Source: Escallonia rubra
Taxonomy: Eukaryota > Streptophyta > Magnoliopsida > Escalloniales > Escalloniaceae
Assembly: GCA_033065855.1 (NCBI GenBank)
Contig: JAVXUO010002370.1
Span: 868,001 to 932,000, forward strand
DNA: 64,000 nt
Direction: 5' to 3'
Below are positions 11,285 through 23,229 of this stretch, piece by piece (the stretch's first letter is position 1; each line of letters begins with the position of its first letter). The notes beneath the pieces were generated by a model. It saw only the letters and a list, made by a program, of their open reading frames with translations, was not told where the DNA came from and ran no database searches. The translations under genes were made by a program, and so were the position numbers.

Positions 11285-12322
11285 TTGCATTGCCCCTTGT
11301 ATTTTCATCAGCTTCGTGCCTTTGTGAGTTCCAACTGGAATAGAACTAGTCACATGTACATAGATCAGGACGATCTGGTTTTTGGTAAAGTTGTGTCCTT
11401 GTCAGAATTGGGTATTAATAAATCCAATGTTTCATTCAGAAATAGAAGCCCTATTTTTCTTAGTTCCAGTTCAGTAGGTTCTTCAATTGGGAATGAAGAT
11501 GTTGTGGACGATGATGACTTCTACTCAATTCCAGGCGACATTGCAGTGATTGCAACATTGTTGTCAGAAACTGCTCTGTCTCCAGCGAAGCATGATGTGG
11601 CAACTTTCATTTCCCAGATCACTTGCACTTTGAATAGATGTCAACCCACGTGTCCTACCTTTGGCCCTGTCAAAGATGCATGGAGTGTTTTCTCTGAGGT
11701 GGCAATCCGTTTATTTGAAACTATCTTTCCAAATAAATTTGCCTTGGATAATAACTGGACTTTAGAGGAAATAGGTAAGCTGTGGGCCAAAGTTTTCTTT
11801 GGTCCGAAAGCCAACGAGATAGACCTCTATTTATCTGGGCCCTTCCCTTATAAACCCCTTCATGCATCTTCCTTTCTAAACACTCAGGACAGTCCAACTC
11901 CAGCGACACTTCAAGTTTTTAATGGGCCAGCCCTAGTTGATCTACCTCATGCTTCCTTGGATTGCCTACAGCATATAAATGATCAATATGGTTCTAACCG
12001 TGCTATGGACTTTCAGTCCTGTTTTTTAGGTATGTGTGATTTCGAAACTGGCACTTCTCATTCTGGCTTGCATGTTAGGGTGAGATCTTTCCCAGATTTT
12101 TCTTCCTCTGAAGACCTCTCTATCTGTTCTAATCATGGTGAGCCTTTGCTTCCATCACTGCCTGGGGAGTCAGATCTCATGGATGTTGATACAACTAGCT
12201 TTCCACTTCTTGCACCTGTCACTGATGACCCAAAAATCCATTTTTCTAATAAAACTGGACGGTTGGTTAGAAGAAAAAAAACCCATATTTTCTCTAGTGA
12301 AACCAGACTTTTGGTCAAATAG
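11285..12322 (+). CDS. Uncharacterised 345-aa frame, C-terminal part of the DUF4283 gene
   Basis: A long open frame of 345 codons directly downstream of the DUF4283/zinc-knuckle pieces and on the same strand. It is rich in Ser, Asp and Phe with acidic patches (EDVVDDDDF) and a Lys/Arg patch near the end (RLVRRKKTH). I recognise no domain. Its position suggests the poorly conserved C-terminal half of the same LINE ORF1-like protein. The first Met is simply the first in the open stretch, and the true frame probably begins upstream. No reverse transcriptase follows, so a full LINE is not present. Confidence 0.4.
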   Translation: MHCPLYFHQLRAFVSSNWNRTSHMYIDQDDLVFGKVVSLSELGINKSNVSFRNRSPIFLSSSSVGSSIGNEDVVDDDDFYSIPGDIAVIATLLSETALSPAKHDVATFISQITCTLNRCQPTCPTFGPVKDAWSVFSEVAIRLFETIFPNKFALDNNWTLEEIGKLWAKVFFGPKANEIDLYLSGPFPYKPLHASSFLNTQDSPTPATLQVFNGPALVDLPHASLDCLQHINDQYGSNRAMDFQSCFLGMCDFETGTSHSGLHVRVRSFPDFSSSEDLSICSNHGEPLLPSLPGESDLMDVDTTSFPLLAPVTDDPKIHFSNKTGRLVRRKKTHIFSSETRLLVK

Positions 12323-12627
12323 ATCAGCAACTATTCAAAGCACAAGGAAAACCCTCTGGGTTTTCCAATAAGTTTTTTTTATTTATAAAACTTTCAAGGC
12401 ATATCTCTATACCATTTAGGGTTTCTCGTTTATATATTCAGGACTCATATTTAAGTGGGGCATTCGGATTTCATTCTCTCACACAATCTCCCAACGGCCT
12501 CAGAAGCAACCCCATGATCTTCAAACTCAAATTCCAAGCTTTTGTTGATTCCTTCAATAAATTAGAGCTTATTTTTTATGGGCGCTTCCACCTAAAACCA
12601 ATCATGAACCTGCAACTGTGATGGTTC

Positions 12628-13002
12628 ATGAAGACAATCTCGAGAGCGTACAAATTATGGGGTTTTGAAGATCATGCCTTTCGATTTGGCATGGATGAAC
12701 TTTACTATGAGGAACTCTCTGTCTTAGTGGACGTTCTTGCCAATTTACCTATTGCTATTCCGGTCAAGCAAGATGGCTATGTTCTGTCTGTTAAAAGCTT
12801 GTTAGAAGTTAGTGAAGAACGAGCTAGATCATCTGAGGTAAGCATATTTTGCTTTCTCCTATCATCAAACATTTTTCTGCCCAAACCTGATAACCATAGT
12901 CTGCCCTATGCTAGCGGTCAGGTGGCGGCACTGGGGTTAAGTTTGGTGCCCAAATATCTTACCATCCTGGGGCCTTGGGTTAATGGTGTGAGGATGCCCT
13001 AG
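12628..13002 (+). CDS. Hypothetical 124-aa frame
   Basis: Begins MKTISRAYKLWGFEDHAFRF and contains a plausible amphipathic stretch to about residue 75; the remainder looks less protein-like. It lies 0.3 kb downstream of the preceding frame on the same strand and may be another remnant of that gene. No family recognised. Confidence 0.25.
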   Translation: MKTISRAYKLWGFEDHAFRFGMDELYYEELSVLVDVLANLPIAIPVKQDGYVLSVKSLLEVSEERARSSEVSIFCFLLSSNIFLPKPDNHSLPYASGQVAALGLSLVPKYLTILGPWVNGVRMP

Positions 13003-14720
13003 TTGATGACCCAAGTGTCTTTGCGAGGGAGACCCCTTATTCTTGTAGTGGTGAAAGACCTTGGCCCTTTTTTATCAAGGTTGTTTCTTAAGGTTAGGGA
13101 TCTCCACCTTATACTCATAGTTCCATAGAGGTTAGTCCGTTTCTCACTGGTATAGACCCTATTGCTCTGTTGTTGTCTGAGGCTTATATCCATTTTACTC
13201 TGGAGCCTTGTTCGGGAAAAGGTACTGGCTAGTGGGACTCGGCTGCAAGCTTGTAAGAGCCCTTTTTTATGCTAATGAAGATCATATTTGTTGGAAAATA
13301 AATTAAGGGATAAATCATTAGAGAAAATCGGTCGGTAAACCATCTCTGATGGATTTAGTTGATGAATAGTATTTTTTGGCTGATGAATAGTACTTTCGGT
13401 CGAATGAAAAGTGTATAAATTGAGAAAAAAAGCAACTGATGGATTCAGTTGAATGGAAAGTTTTCGGTCAAATGGATGACTTTTTTGGTCGAATAAAAAT
13501 GTTTTCGGTCAAATGAAAAAGAATGAGTGCGAAAGAGGCTATTTCCCGACTGAAATATTCGGTCGAAAAAATAGTTTTCCTTCGAATGAAAGTATTAGGT
13601 TCCCTTTTCGTAAATATTAGAATTTTTTTTGTACATTTTGAATAAGTATCTAAAGTTTGGAGAGTGCTAGTGTATTTTGCCAACTTAGGATTCTTCCTAT
13701 AAATAGCTTCTTTTCCCTCCAACTCTTCTTTTTTTTAGTGCCCTTGCTCCTCTTCTTAAAGAGAGAGAAAGAGCGAGCGAGAGAGAGGGCTTAAGAGACT
13801 CTTTAGATACTAAGGCGGCACTTTAAGGATTTCGTACGAAGATCTTGATTAAGGTAAGGGATTTCGTACTTCTTGCTGTGGTAAGGAATTGATAAGTTGT
13901 ATCGCTTTGCTAGTTGTTGTGCAACTTTGGAGAATCGTTCAATTTGCTTCGTATTTGCCTTCATGGCTATTTGAATTCGAAATTCGTAAATTGCATATGA
14001 TTGTTAGGATGAACAACCTTTTGTTGAAAAAAAAGGAGTCTTTAAGACTTTTGAAGCCACTCCGGTGACTTTTGTAGTTACTTGGTAACTTTTGTAGTAG
14101 CCACCTTAGTGGCTTTTGTAGTCACTTTACGTGACTTTCGGATAGTCCTCATAATGACGACTATTACGCTATCGCTATGTGTTTCGTACCTTTGGGTTTT
14201 GTGTTCGATTTGGGCCTATGGCCACTAATGTTCATTTCATATATTTGATTCGCTTAACTGACAATAATGTCAATTGCTGTTGCTTGTTCGTCATTGATTA
14301 TGGTTTTGTTTCGGAATACGAATTAATGTATTGCTTTCCATTTGATTTTCCCATTACTGGGCTATTTCATCTCATCCCTGATTTGTTTGCTTTGTCCTCT
14401 ACCAGAGGTGGCAGACATGATTAGGAGCTTGGCACGTTGGGAAAAAAATTAGAGCTCTATTTTGTTAGCATGTCAAAATAATGTATTCCTTTTTTAGAAC
14501 TTTACCCAGATGTGGGTAATTTGATTTGGCATTAGATTTTTGTAATAGAATTTGAGGATGGATCATTCTTTTATGATTAATAGTTTGTAAGAGGCAAGGT
14601 TGTTTTGCGCCTCTACCTTTGGAGATATTTTGTAGCTATTGGATTAGATGCTCTGTTTATACCTTGGTGTAATTGTGTATTTATTAGAATGCATATGATA
14701 TTAGACTTGGAGTATTATTG
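13003..14720. other. Non-coding; LTR-like promoter patch with 'cggtcgaatg' repeats
   Basis: 13330-13600 carries repeated ttcggtcgaatg/ttcggtcaaatg units like those inside the solo LTR at 29880-30140. A TATA-like cctataaatagctt at 13696-13710 is followed by a CT-rich and GA-rich leader. This looks like an old Sirevirus-type LTR, but I found no clear LTR ends or duplication. Nothing coding is supported. Confidence 0.35.
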
Positions 14721-15719
14721 GTAATGGCTCCCAAGGTCGGGGGTGTTCCAGAACTGAACTAAACTGGAATTTTTGAGTGCCTGTGAAATCAAATTCCTCG
14801 AGTGAGCTAAAGAGGAAGCTCGAGCTGCAATATGTTTAGGACCCGAGTTGCCCGACTCTATTAAATCTGCAAAGAGTACAATTCATGATTTCCGTCTCCC
14901 CAGACAAAGGAAGAAGGTTGAGTGACTTGGATTCGGCATTCATGGATTGGTTCCTAGCTGTTTGAAGACAAGTTCGATGTTGACGAGAATCCAATACGGT
15001 CTTTGCACATGGATGAACCTTGGAAGAGCGTTCCTCGTCGATTGAGAAGAAACGCAAATAAAAACCACTGGCTATCAAGACTACTCTGGACCAAGAAGAT
15101 GGTATAAATGCTTATATCAAGACTCGGTTTGATTGAAAGAGTGCCAAGGGTACAAAGACTAAGAAAGTGGACAGAGGCTCAGTAGCTGAACCAGAGATTC
15201 TAGAGGATGTGATTCCGATATCTGACTTATAAGAAAGATACAGAGGTTCACGTTGATCATATTTCTGGATCAGGATGACTATTCACCCTCTGGGAAGAAG
15301 AAAGGAACATGATGGTCGCTAACTCTTAGGTTGCTAATAGGACTTAGAAGTTTTCTTTTGCCCTAACTTTTGCTTCCGCCTTTTACATGGTTTTCGTCCT
15401 AGCGGACTTTATTGTAATTTTTCTAGTATTTATTTTTTTTTTGCCCTATCTTTTGCTTAGGCTGCCTTTTTCAGGGTTTTCATCCTAGCGGACCCTTTTT
15501 ATTTTTCTCGAGAGTGTATCCGAATTTATAGCCAGAGGAATAAAAAAATTATTAAAATTTCACCGCACGCAGCTCATTTATGGGCTGCCTATGTACCATC
15601 ATCTGACGTGTTACATTGCAATGTGTGTGCTAAGTAGTGTTCTTAAAGGAGGATCAAATCTTCATAGTTCATTTACAATATTCATTCATACATAGTATTT
15701 CTTTGATCGATCTAGGTTG
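14721..15719. other. Non-coding retrotransposon-derived DNA
   Basis: Frames are broken by many stops. At 15350-15500 a unit of about 105 bases (tttgccctaacttttgctt ... ttttcgtcctagcggac) is present twice in tandem with divergence. 'cacgcagctcatttatgggc' at 15564 recalls untranslated parts of plant Tat-type gypsy elements. No gene called. Confidence 0.35.
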
Positions 15720-15789
15720 ACTAACTGTGATAACTCAATTCCATATAAATCGAATAACAAAGCTGCACCTCCGGTCATGATTTGCTTGA

Positions 15790-16390
15790 TCACATAAGGA
15801 CCTGACTAGTTTGGTTCAAACTTTCCACTCGGCTTCCAGATTTGTCAGATATTTTCCTTTAATACTAAATCTCCTTCTTTTAAGCCACGCACCTTCACTC
15901 GCTTGTTAAACGCCCGAGCAATCCTCTTTTGATAACCTTGTATGTTATATAGGGCTTTCAACCTTTTCTCGTATGCTAATGCCAACTCCTCAAAGTGATG
16001 TCGCACCCACTCTCCTCGGTTATTTGGTTCTTCAATAGTACCCGAATAGAGGTTACTTCCAATTCCACCTAGAGGACTGCTTCCATACCGTAAACTAATC
16101 AATACGGGGTAGCTCCGCTTGATGTTCTCATTGATGTTCTATAGCCCCAGAGAGCATATGGAAGCTTATCAGGCCAACTCTGACAGGAATCTGTCCTTTT
16201 ACTCAACATATTCTTGACATTCTTATTCACAGCCTCTACAGCCCCATTAGTCTTTAGACGGTAAGGTGATGAATGATGCTGGATTATAATGTTGGTCCGA
16301 ATGAACTGAGCCATTTTCCTGGCATTAAGCACTGAGTATGACGTGGCCTCCATCCACTTAGTAAAATAATCTATGGCTACCAAAAAAACT
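15790..16390 (-). pseudogene. Tat-type Ty3/gypsy integrase remnant
   Basis: Minus-strand protein pieces: VAIDYFTKWMEA (first catalytic Asp region), then, with the middle of the core missing, YRLKTNGAVEAVNKNVKNML, KLPYALWGYRTSMRTSSGATPY, and in a second frame GIGSNL, GEWVRHHFEELALAYEKRLKAL, QKRIARAFNKRVK and LKEGDLVLK. Order and wording match the integrase C-terminal half of plant Tat/Athila gypsy elements. The block between the first Asp and the Glu helix is shortened and the frame shifts at about 16099, so it is inactive. Confidence 0.8.
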
Positions 16391-17233
16391 TGTGTTCATT
16401 AAAAGCCTTAGGACTAATCTTTCCTATCATATCTATTCTCCAAACTGAAAAGGGCCACGGAGACGTCATCTCTTTCTCAACGTGTGCAATCATGAAGGAA
16501 TAATCGAGTCAGTCTCTCTTCTTACCATAATTGGCTCTACTTCTCGTCCCTTGGGCATATCCGCCATCGATGCGGTGTCACCAAAGCATCGGCAAAGTTG
16601 TTCTTAAGTCGGGGCAGGTAATAGAACTCTACATCCTCAAACTAATCCACAATCCTCTCCAAATGGGCATGGTATGCTTGTAGGCGTTCATCTCTAATCC
16701 TCCACATCCATATTGAATCACTGTATACTGTGATCTCTCAGACTCCTAAGCTCAGGGCCATCTCTAAACCGATGATGCATGCTTCATATTTGGCAGTGTT
16801 GTTAGTACTGTCAAATGTCAACTTGATGGCTACGGGCGAATGGTCCCCGCCTAACAAGATTAATAGTATTCCTACCCTAAATCCCTTACTGTTAGCTGCT
16901 ACATCAATGTATAACTTTCACTTGGTCTCTGATTCCATAACGCAAACTTCTTCATCCGTGAATTTCACTTCCAATTCACTAGTATCCTCCTTCGAACAAT
17001 TGGTTAGTAGGTTGGCCACAACTTTTCCTTTCATAGACTTTTGGGTGACATGGGTGATGTCAAACTCGGAAAGCAACATGAGCCATTTTACTGTGTGGTT
17101 GGATATGACTGGTTCTCAAATAGATACTTCATGGGATGTATCCCGGCCAACAATCTGATAGGGTAAGGCAAAACATAATTTGGTAACCTCTATGTTACCC
17201 AGACCAAGGATACACATGTTTTTTCCAAAGCTG
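16391..17233 (-). pseudogene. Tat-type gypsy RNase H (second, archaeal-type) remnant
   Basis: Minus strand reads LYIDVAANSKGFRVGILL, AIKLTFDSTNNTAKYEACIIGLEMAL, VYSDS and FYYLPRLKNNFADAL, broken by several stops. An extra RNase H between RT-RH and integrase is a known mark of the plant Tat lineage. The copia element at 17239 was inserted here, and the homology continues on the far side at 25912. Confidence 0.75.
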
Positions 17234-17238
17234 AGTAG
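17234..17238. repeat. Target site duplication, left copy (copia)
   Basis: agtag immediately before TGTTGAC of the left LTR, repeated at 25907-25911. Confidence 0.9.
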
Positions 17239-18231
17239 TGTTGACTTGGTGATTTTGATGATTTCAGACTTATCTTATCTAACATTAATCTGACAATATT
17301 ATTAAGAAAAACATTTCAGGTTTTATCTTAATCAAACAGAGACACGACCTTAACATGGATGACAAAGACTTTGGACTTGATTGGACTCGGGATTTAAAGA
17401 CTTGGACTACAATGAAGACGCAAGTTTTTTAAGTCTATTTTTTTCTTTCTTCTTGTTAGCTTCTCTAAGTCCTTCTTAAAAAGGTCTAACATAAATTCTA
17501 GTAAAGAACTAAATCATGATTGTTTTGTCGACGCAGCGATTTCAGTCGAAGCTAAGACTTTCAGTCGAAGGGGTGACTTTCAGTCGAAGCAAAGACTTTC
17601 AGTCGAAGCGGTGACTTTCAGTCGAAGCTAAGACTTTCAGTCGAAGCTGTGACTTTCAGTCGAAGTCAAGACTTTCAGTCGAAGCCAAATGTTTTAGTCG
17701 AAGTCAAGATTTTCAGTCGAAGCCAAATGTTTTAGTCGAAGCTAAGACTTTCAGTCGAAGCCAAGACTTTTAGTCGAAGCCAAAATGTTTTAGTCGAATC
17801 CTTCTTGTTTGGGTTTTCCTTCCTAACGGTTCACTATTTCTTCCTTGTATAAATAGGGAGTCCGTCAGAGCATTTATTACCCTTTTCTCTCGCGCGAACA
17901 TTTTACTCCTGAAAACTCTCTCATCTCAATCTTTTATTCTTATCTATTGTCTTTTGAGTGAGTTTACCTTTGAGAAAGTTCTTTGTAAGCTTCTTGGTTT
18001 AGTTCTTGAAAGAATATAGATCTTCCCACCTAAGAAGGCTTAGTCTTAAATTTTCATTGTAATATCTGCTCAAGAAGGAGCTTGTTTACTGTATTCAAAT
18101 TATAAATCTTTGTGTTAAACTTGTTACTGTTATATCTGTCTTTACGTTGTAATCTCAAGTTTAAATTCAAACTCAAAGTTGTAATACACCTATTCACCCC
18201 CCCCCCCCTTAGGTATATTTAGGGACCTAAA
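17239..18231 (+). repeat. 5' LTR of the copia element
   Basis: Begins TGTTGACTTGG and ends gggacctaaa (the 3' copy keeps the expected ...cctaca end). Contains a TATA-like gtataaataggga near 17848-17860 just after the repeat array, the likely promoter, and the poly-C run at 18197-18208. Confidence 0.9.
17540..17800 (+). repeat. LTR tandem array of 'gactttcagtcgaagc' units
   Basis: About 13 units of roughly 19-20 bases (gactttcagtcgaagctaa and variants ending cggt, ctgt, ccaaat). It lies upstream of the LTR TATA-like box, the position of an enhancer-type array. The 3' LTR has its own version at 25197-25475 with different unit order. Confidence 0.85.
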
Positions 18232-18233
18232 AG

Positions 18234-18244
18234 TGGTATCAGAG
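18234..18244 (+). other. tRNA-iMet primer binding site (copia)
   Basis: tggtatcagag starts three bases after the LTR end, complementary to the 3' end of plant initiator Met tRNA, and primes minus-strand synthesis. Confidence 0.9.
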
Positions 18245-18299
18245 TCGTGTGCTCTGGTATTCTTCTGTGACTTAATCGTCAAGAGCTAAAGATCGCGTT

Positions 18300-19340
18300 A
18301 TGGAAGAAGGATCAGCAACCACCAGGCCACCTTGGTTGAAGAATGACAACTACAGTTACTAGAAAAATCGCATGAGGAATTTTCTAAGGTAGGATACACA
18401 CGTATGGTATGTTGTTGAAAATGGTCCCATAATTCCTATGAATGATGGACTGAATGGAACCAAGATTCCGAAAGGAACTTTTGAAATGGATAATCATGAG
18501 GCACAGCTTTTCTCCATGGATGATAAAGCTAAGAACATTATCAGCTGTGGCCTTGACATAAATGAGTACAATCGAGTCTCAGCATGTGAGACAGCTAGAG
18601 AAATGTGGAGATTGTTGAAGGTTACTCATGAAGGAACAAATCAAGTAAAAGAGACCAAGATCAACATGTTGGTCCAGCAGTATGAGGCCTTCAAGATAAA
18701 GGAGCACGAGTCCATAAATGAGATGTACTCTAGATTCACACTCATTATCAATGGGCTGAAGCTTTTGGGTAAAATCTACCCAGAAAAGGAAGTTGTCCGA
18801 AAAGTTCTCAGATCTCTCCCAAAGAGATGGGAAGCAAAACTCACAGCCATTCAAGAGGCGAAGGACTTGAATGTGTTGAAGCTTGAAGAATTGGTGGGTT
18901 CTCTAATGACTCATGAAATTACAATGAAAATTCATGATGAAGAAGAAACCACATCCAAGAAGAAGAACTTAGCTCTTAAAGCTGAGACCTCTCATGAACC
19001 AAAAGAGAGCAGCGACGATTCTGATCCTGAAATGGCTTTCATCACTTGAAAGTTCAAGAAATTTCTCGCAAGCAAGCGGGATAGGAAGTTCAGGAGAAAT
19101 CCAACAAACCAATCACATCAAAGAAATAACAGTGATTGGAACGTAAAGGAAAATCCTAACGCCTGCTACGAATGTGGCAGAAATGGGCACATCAAAAAAT
19201 ACTGGCCACAACTCAGAAACAAGACCGCAAGCAGCAACGGTCGAGACTTCAAGGAAAAGAAGTTCAAATCCAGAAAACCACTGCTGACTTGGGATGACTC
19301 TAATGAAGTGACAAGGAAGATAGTGAGGATGAGGACGTAG
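18300..19340 (+). pseudogene. gag: Copia gag
   Basis: The start codon at 18300 gives MEEGSATTRPPWLKNDNYSY, then a stop where copia Gag normally has Trp. A second stop follows near 18391, then a long stretch with MWRLLKVTHEGT, YEAFKIKEHESINEMYSRF and VRKVLRSLPKRWEAKLTAI, the UBN2/gag-polypeptide pattern. A third stop follows FIT at 19049. Further on is a knuckle CYECGRNGHIKKYW, whose last Cys is lost. The frame shifts again near 19310. It forms virus-like particles in active elements; this copy cannot. Confidence 0.85.
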
Positions 19341-19354
19341 CTCAACTTTGCTTC

Positions 19355-19975
19355 ATGGCCAACGATGATGATCCCAAGGTAACCCCTGAAAATAATTTTA
19401 ATGAACTTAAGTCAGCTTTTTTTGAACTCAGTAAAAACTATGAAAAATTAAAAACTAAAAATGCTAATCTAAAAAATAAGGCTCTTTCTTTGATAAGTAC
19501 TGTTGAAGAGTTGGAAGGTGAAAAGGAAGAGTTGCAAGAAAAGGTTGAACTTTACATTTCTGAAAATATCTCTTTAGAAAATAATCTAAATGTTTCTAAG
19601 AAGGAAAATTCCTTTTTGTTTTCTGAAATCCAATCTCTCATAGGAGTAAAAGTTCCAGTTGAAAACAAATCCTTAAAATCTCAACTGGAGGATATTTCTA
19701 CACAAAAAATGAATTTAGAAAAGGAGATTGAAGATCTGAACTTTACTCTATCAAAATTTACCCAAGGAAGAAAGAATTTGGATATTCTTTTGGGAAGACA
19801 AAGATGTGTTTTTGAGAAAAGTGGAATTGGATACGATCCTTCAAAGAAGCAAAAGGATTATAAAAATTTCTTTAACAAAAATTTAGCTTCATGCTCACCG
19901 TTCACACTCTGTACAGTATGTAACAAGAAAGGACATTTAGTTAAAAATTGTCCTCTTAATCTTATTAAAAATTAG
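19355..19975 (+). pseudogene. Copia gag C-terminal coiled coil and second zinc knuckle
   Basis: In continuation of gag in another frame: acidic lead, then a long Lys/Glu/Leu-rich coiled coil (residues about 15-140, including ENNFNELKSAFFELSKNYEKL), and at residues 188-201 an intact CCHC knuckle, CTVCNKKGHLVKNC. Sirevirus Gag proteins are known for such an extended coiled-coil region. It ends at a stop (19973-19975) before the linker to protease. Confidence 0.8.
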
Positions 19976-20009
19976 TCATTCCATTCTATTACGAAGAATA
20001 AAATGAAAC

Positions 20010-20507
20010 ATGTTTGGGTGCCAAAATCTTGTTTATCTAATCTTCCAGGACCCAAGAAAGTGTGGGCACCTAAAGGAACGAAACCAGAATCTGTTGCAGG
20101 TATGCTTGAAAGCAAGGGTAGATTGCAACAAATGGATTCTCGACATCGGATGTTCAAGACATATGACAGGTGATCGTTCTCTTTTCTCTCATATCTCCCC
20201 AGAAAATGGCGGGCTTGTTACCTTTGGAGATAACTCAAATGGGAAGATCATCGGTAAATGTAAAATTGGCACCGGTTCCATCTCTATTGATAACGTATTC
20301 TTAGTTGACGATTTAAAGTTTAATTTGATAAGTATCAGTCAACTAATCGATAGTGGACACAAAGTTCAGTTTGAAGGCGATCAATGTCTTATCAGTCATG
20401 CCTCAGATAGAAGTATCCTGGTTGGTAAGAGAGATGGTAATATTTATACTCTATCTTTTGATGCATCTGACTATTCTCGTGAAGTGTCTTTCTGTTCAGC
20501 ACAATGA
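20010..20507 (+). pseudogene. Copia aspartic protease
   Basis: KWILDIGCSRHMTGD is the copia protease active site; the usual Ser/Thr after the catalytic Asp is Ile here, which should abolish activity. It continues with GLVTFGDNSNGKIIGKCKIG and LVDDLKFNLISISQL. A one-base change near 20500 shifts the frame before the integrase leader. Confidence 0.85.
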
Positions 20508-21640
20508 TATTTGGTTGTGGCATCGTAGATTAGGTCATGTTCACATGGATCTAATCAAGAAACTTCTCTCGAAAGACCTTGTCAGAGGCTTACCAAATTT
20601 AAGGTTTATCAATTATAAAGTTTGCGATGCCTGTCAATATGGTAAACAGTCAAAAACTTCTTTTCAAGCCAAAAATGTTGTTTCCACCTCTCGCCCTCTT
20701 CAACTCCTTCATTTAGATCTTTTTGGCCCTACGAGAAATGCCAGCCTAGGTGGAAAATTTTATGCTTCTGTCATTGTTGACGATTTCTCTAGATACAGCT
20801 GGGTTCTTTTTCTAACTCATAAGGATGAAGCGTTTGAAAAAAAATTCAGTCTTATTAAGCAGCTTCAAAATTAGAATGAGTTGAAGCTTGTAAAAATTCG
20901 AAGTGATCATGGCGGTGAATTTGAAAAGGATTTTATCCCATTTTGTATTCAAAATGGCATTTCACATGAGTTTTCTGCTCCTCGGACACCCCAACAGAAT
21001 GGAGTTGTAGAGAGAAAGAATTGCACTCTACAAGAAATGGCCAGAACTATGCTTCATGAAAACTCCCTGCCAAAATATTTTTCGGCCGAAGCCGTCAGCA
21101 ATTCCTGTTACGTGTTGAACAGAGTACTCATCAGACCAATTCTTGATAAAACTCTTTACGAACTGTTCTCAAATCGAAAACCTAAAATCGATTATTTCAA
21201 GGTTTTCGGTTGTAAATGCTTTATTTTGAACAATCGTGAAAATTTGGGGAAGTTTGATGCGAAATCTGACGAGGGAATATTTCTTGGTTATTCATTAAAA
21301 AGTAGAGCATATAGAATTTATAACCCTAGATCTATGACAGTTGAAGAATCTATGCATGTAGTATTTGAAGAATCTAATGTTGAAAAATTAAGTAAGAATA
21401 CAGGTGATGACAGTGAAGAACTCTATCTGGACTTGAACAACAAACTTAACGTCTCCTCAACTGAGGGGGAGTGTTCAACATCTTCTCATAATAATAGTTA
21501 TGAGACTTTGCCACTTCCAAAAAGTTGGAGATATTCTTCAAGTCATCCATTAGACCAAGTTATAGGAAATGTGGAACGCGGAGTTACAACTCGGTTTACG
21601 GTAAATATTTTCTGTGCGGATTTTGCCTTTCTTTCTCAAA
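20505..21640 (+). pseudogene. Copia integrase
   Basis: GAG-preintegrase part IWLWHRRLGHVHMDLIKKL with the following CDACQYGKQSKTSF gives the H-C zinc-binding pattern. The catalytic core shows LLHLDLFGP, VIVDDFSRYSWV and, after an in-frame stop at 20872-20874, SDHGGEFEKDF and TPQQNGVVERKN, so the D-D-E triad is recognisable. The C-terminal part has VFGCKCFIL and FDAKSDEGIFLGYS. Apart from the stop the frame is open from 20881. Confidence 0.88.
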
Positions 21641-23170
21641 TAGAGCCTAAAAATATTTTAGAGGCTCTAAATGATTCTGAGTGGATTCTTTCCATGCAAG
21701 ATGAATTGAATCAATTTGAGAGAAGCGATGTTTGGTCACTAGTTCCGACCCCTGTTCAGCAAAAGGTCATTGGAACAAAGTGGGTTTTTCGAAACAAACT
21801 TGATGAAAATGGCCATATTGTTCGTAACAAGGCCAGACTAGTTGCTCAAGGATATAATCAAGTTGAAGGGGTTGATTTTGATGAAACATTTGCCCCCGTC
21901 GCTCGACTTGAAGCTATCAGTATGCTTTTGGCCTTTTCATGTCATATGAACTTTAAACTTTTTCAAATGGACGTGAAAAGTGTTTTCTTGAATGGGGTAA
22001 TACAGGAGGAAGTTTTTGTTAAACAACCTCCCGGTTTTGAAAATGAAAAATACCCCAATCATGTGTTTTAAGCTGAAAAAGGCTTTGTACGGTCTTAAAC
22101 AAGCTCCTCGCGCTTGGTACGATCATCTTAGCAGCTTCCTCACTAATCATGGATTCTCTCGTGGCAAAGTCGATACTACTCTCTTTACCAAAATTCAAAA
22201 TTCCCATATTTTCATCGTTCAAATATATGTTGATGACATTATTTTTGGTGCCACTAACAATGATCTATGCCAAGAGTTTGCTGAGAATATGCGCAGGGAA
22301 TTTGAGATGAGCATGATGGGTGAACTTACCTTTTTCCTTGGACTTCAAATCAAGCAGTCAAAAGAAAGAATTTTTATAAGTCAGTCTAAGTACACACGAG
22401 AACTTTTGAAAAGGTTTGGCTTGAATAATGCTAAACCTAGAGGTACCCCTATTTCTCCCAGTGTTAATCTTGTCAAAGATGAAGATGGTAAAGATGTAGA
22501 TAATAAACTTTTTCGTGGTATGATTGGTAGTTTACTCTATCTTACTGCCTCTAGATCTGACATCATGTTTAGTGTTTGCATTTGTGCCCGGTTTCAAGCA
22601 TGTCCCAAAGAATCTCATTTATCTGCAGTTAAACGTATTTTCAAATATCTCTCTCGCACTTTAAACTTAGGTCTATGGAATCATCGTAGTTCCTCACTAG
22701 ATCTGGTAGGTTTTTCTGATTCTAATTATGCGGGATGTCTTGTTGATCGAAAAAGTACTAGTGGCACGTACCAGTTTCTCGGCGATGCTTTAGTATCGTG
22801 GCACAGTAAGAAACAGACATCTGTAGCTCTCTCCACAGCTGAAGCGGAATATGTTGCAGCTGGAAGCTGTTATGCCAAAGTATTGTGGATGCGTCAAACT
22901 TTACGAGATTTTGGTGTCTCTATAGACCATATTCCTATTATGTGCTATAGTAGCAGTGATATAGACATTAGCAAAAATCCTGTACAACACTCGTGCACTA
23001 AGCACATCGATATTCGTCACCACTTTCTCTGAGACAATGTTCAAAAAGGGTTAAACGAACTCAAGAAAGTTGGCTCTGAAGATCAGCTCGCTGATATCTT
23101 TACAAAACCCTTAGCTGAATCCTCTTTCTGTTCTCTTCGTCGTCGATTAGGAATGTGTGATCTTAGCTGA
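21641..23170 (+). pseudogene. Copia reverse transcriptase and RNase H
   Basis: RT begins at EALNDSEWILSMQDELNQF and shows TKWVFRNKLDENG, KARLVAQGYNQVEGVDF, FAPVARLEAI, FKLFQMDVKSVFLNG, LKQAPRAWYD and the catalytic YVDDIIFGAT. A one-base frameshift lies near 22065. RNase H shows GFSDSNYAGCLVDRKSTSG and VALSTAEAEYVAAG, then KHIDIRHHFL, a premature stop at 23030 and DQLADIFTKPLAESSF. All parts are in the normal copia order but cannot be made as one protein. Confidence 0.9.
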
Positions 23171-23229
23171 ATCTTTCTCTCTGAATGTTCAGTCTTGCAT
23201 CTGATGTTTCTGTCTCTCTTGTATGTTAG

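Noticed and set aside
13468-13722. 84-aa minus-strand frame
   Set aside because: Lies across the LTR-like repeat patch; low-complexity and unsupported.
17540-17800. Regular 20-base repeats resembling a CRISPR array
   Set aside because: No unique spacers; units are contiguous variants, recur in the other LTR, and the genome is a plant's.
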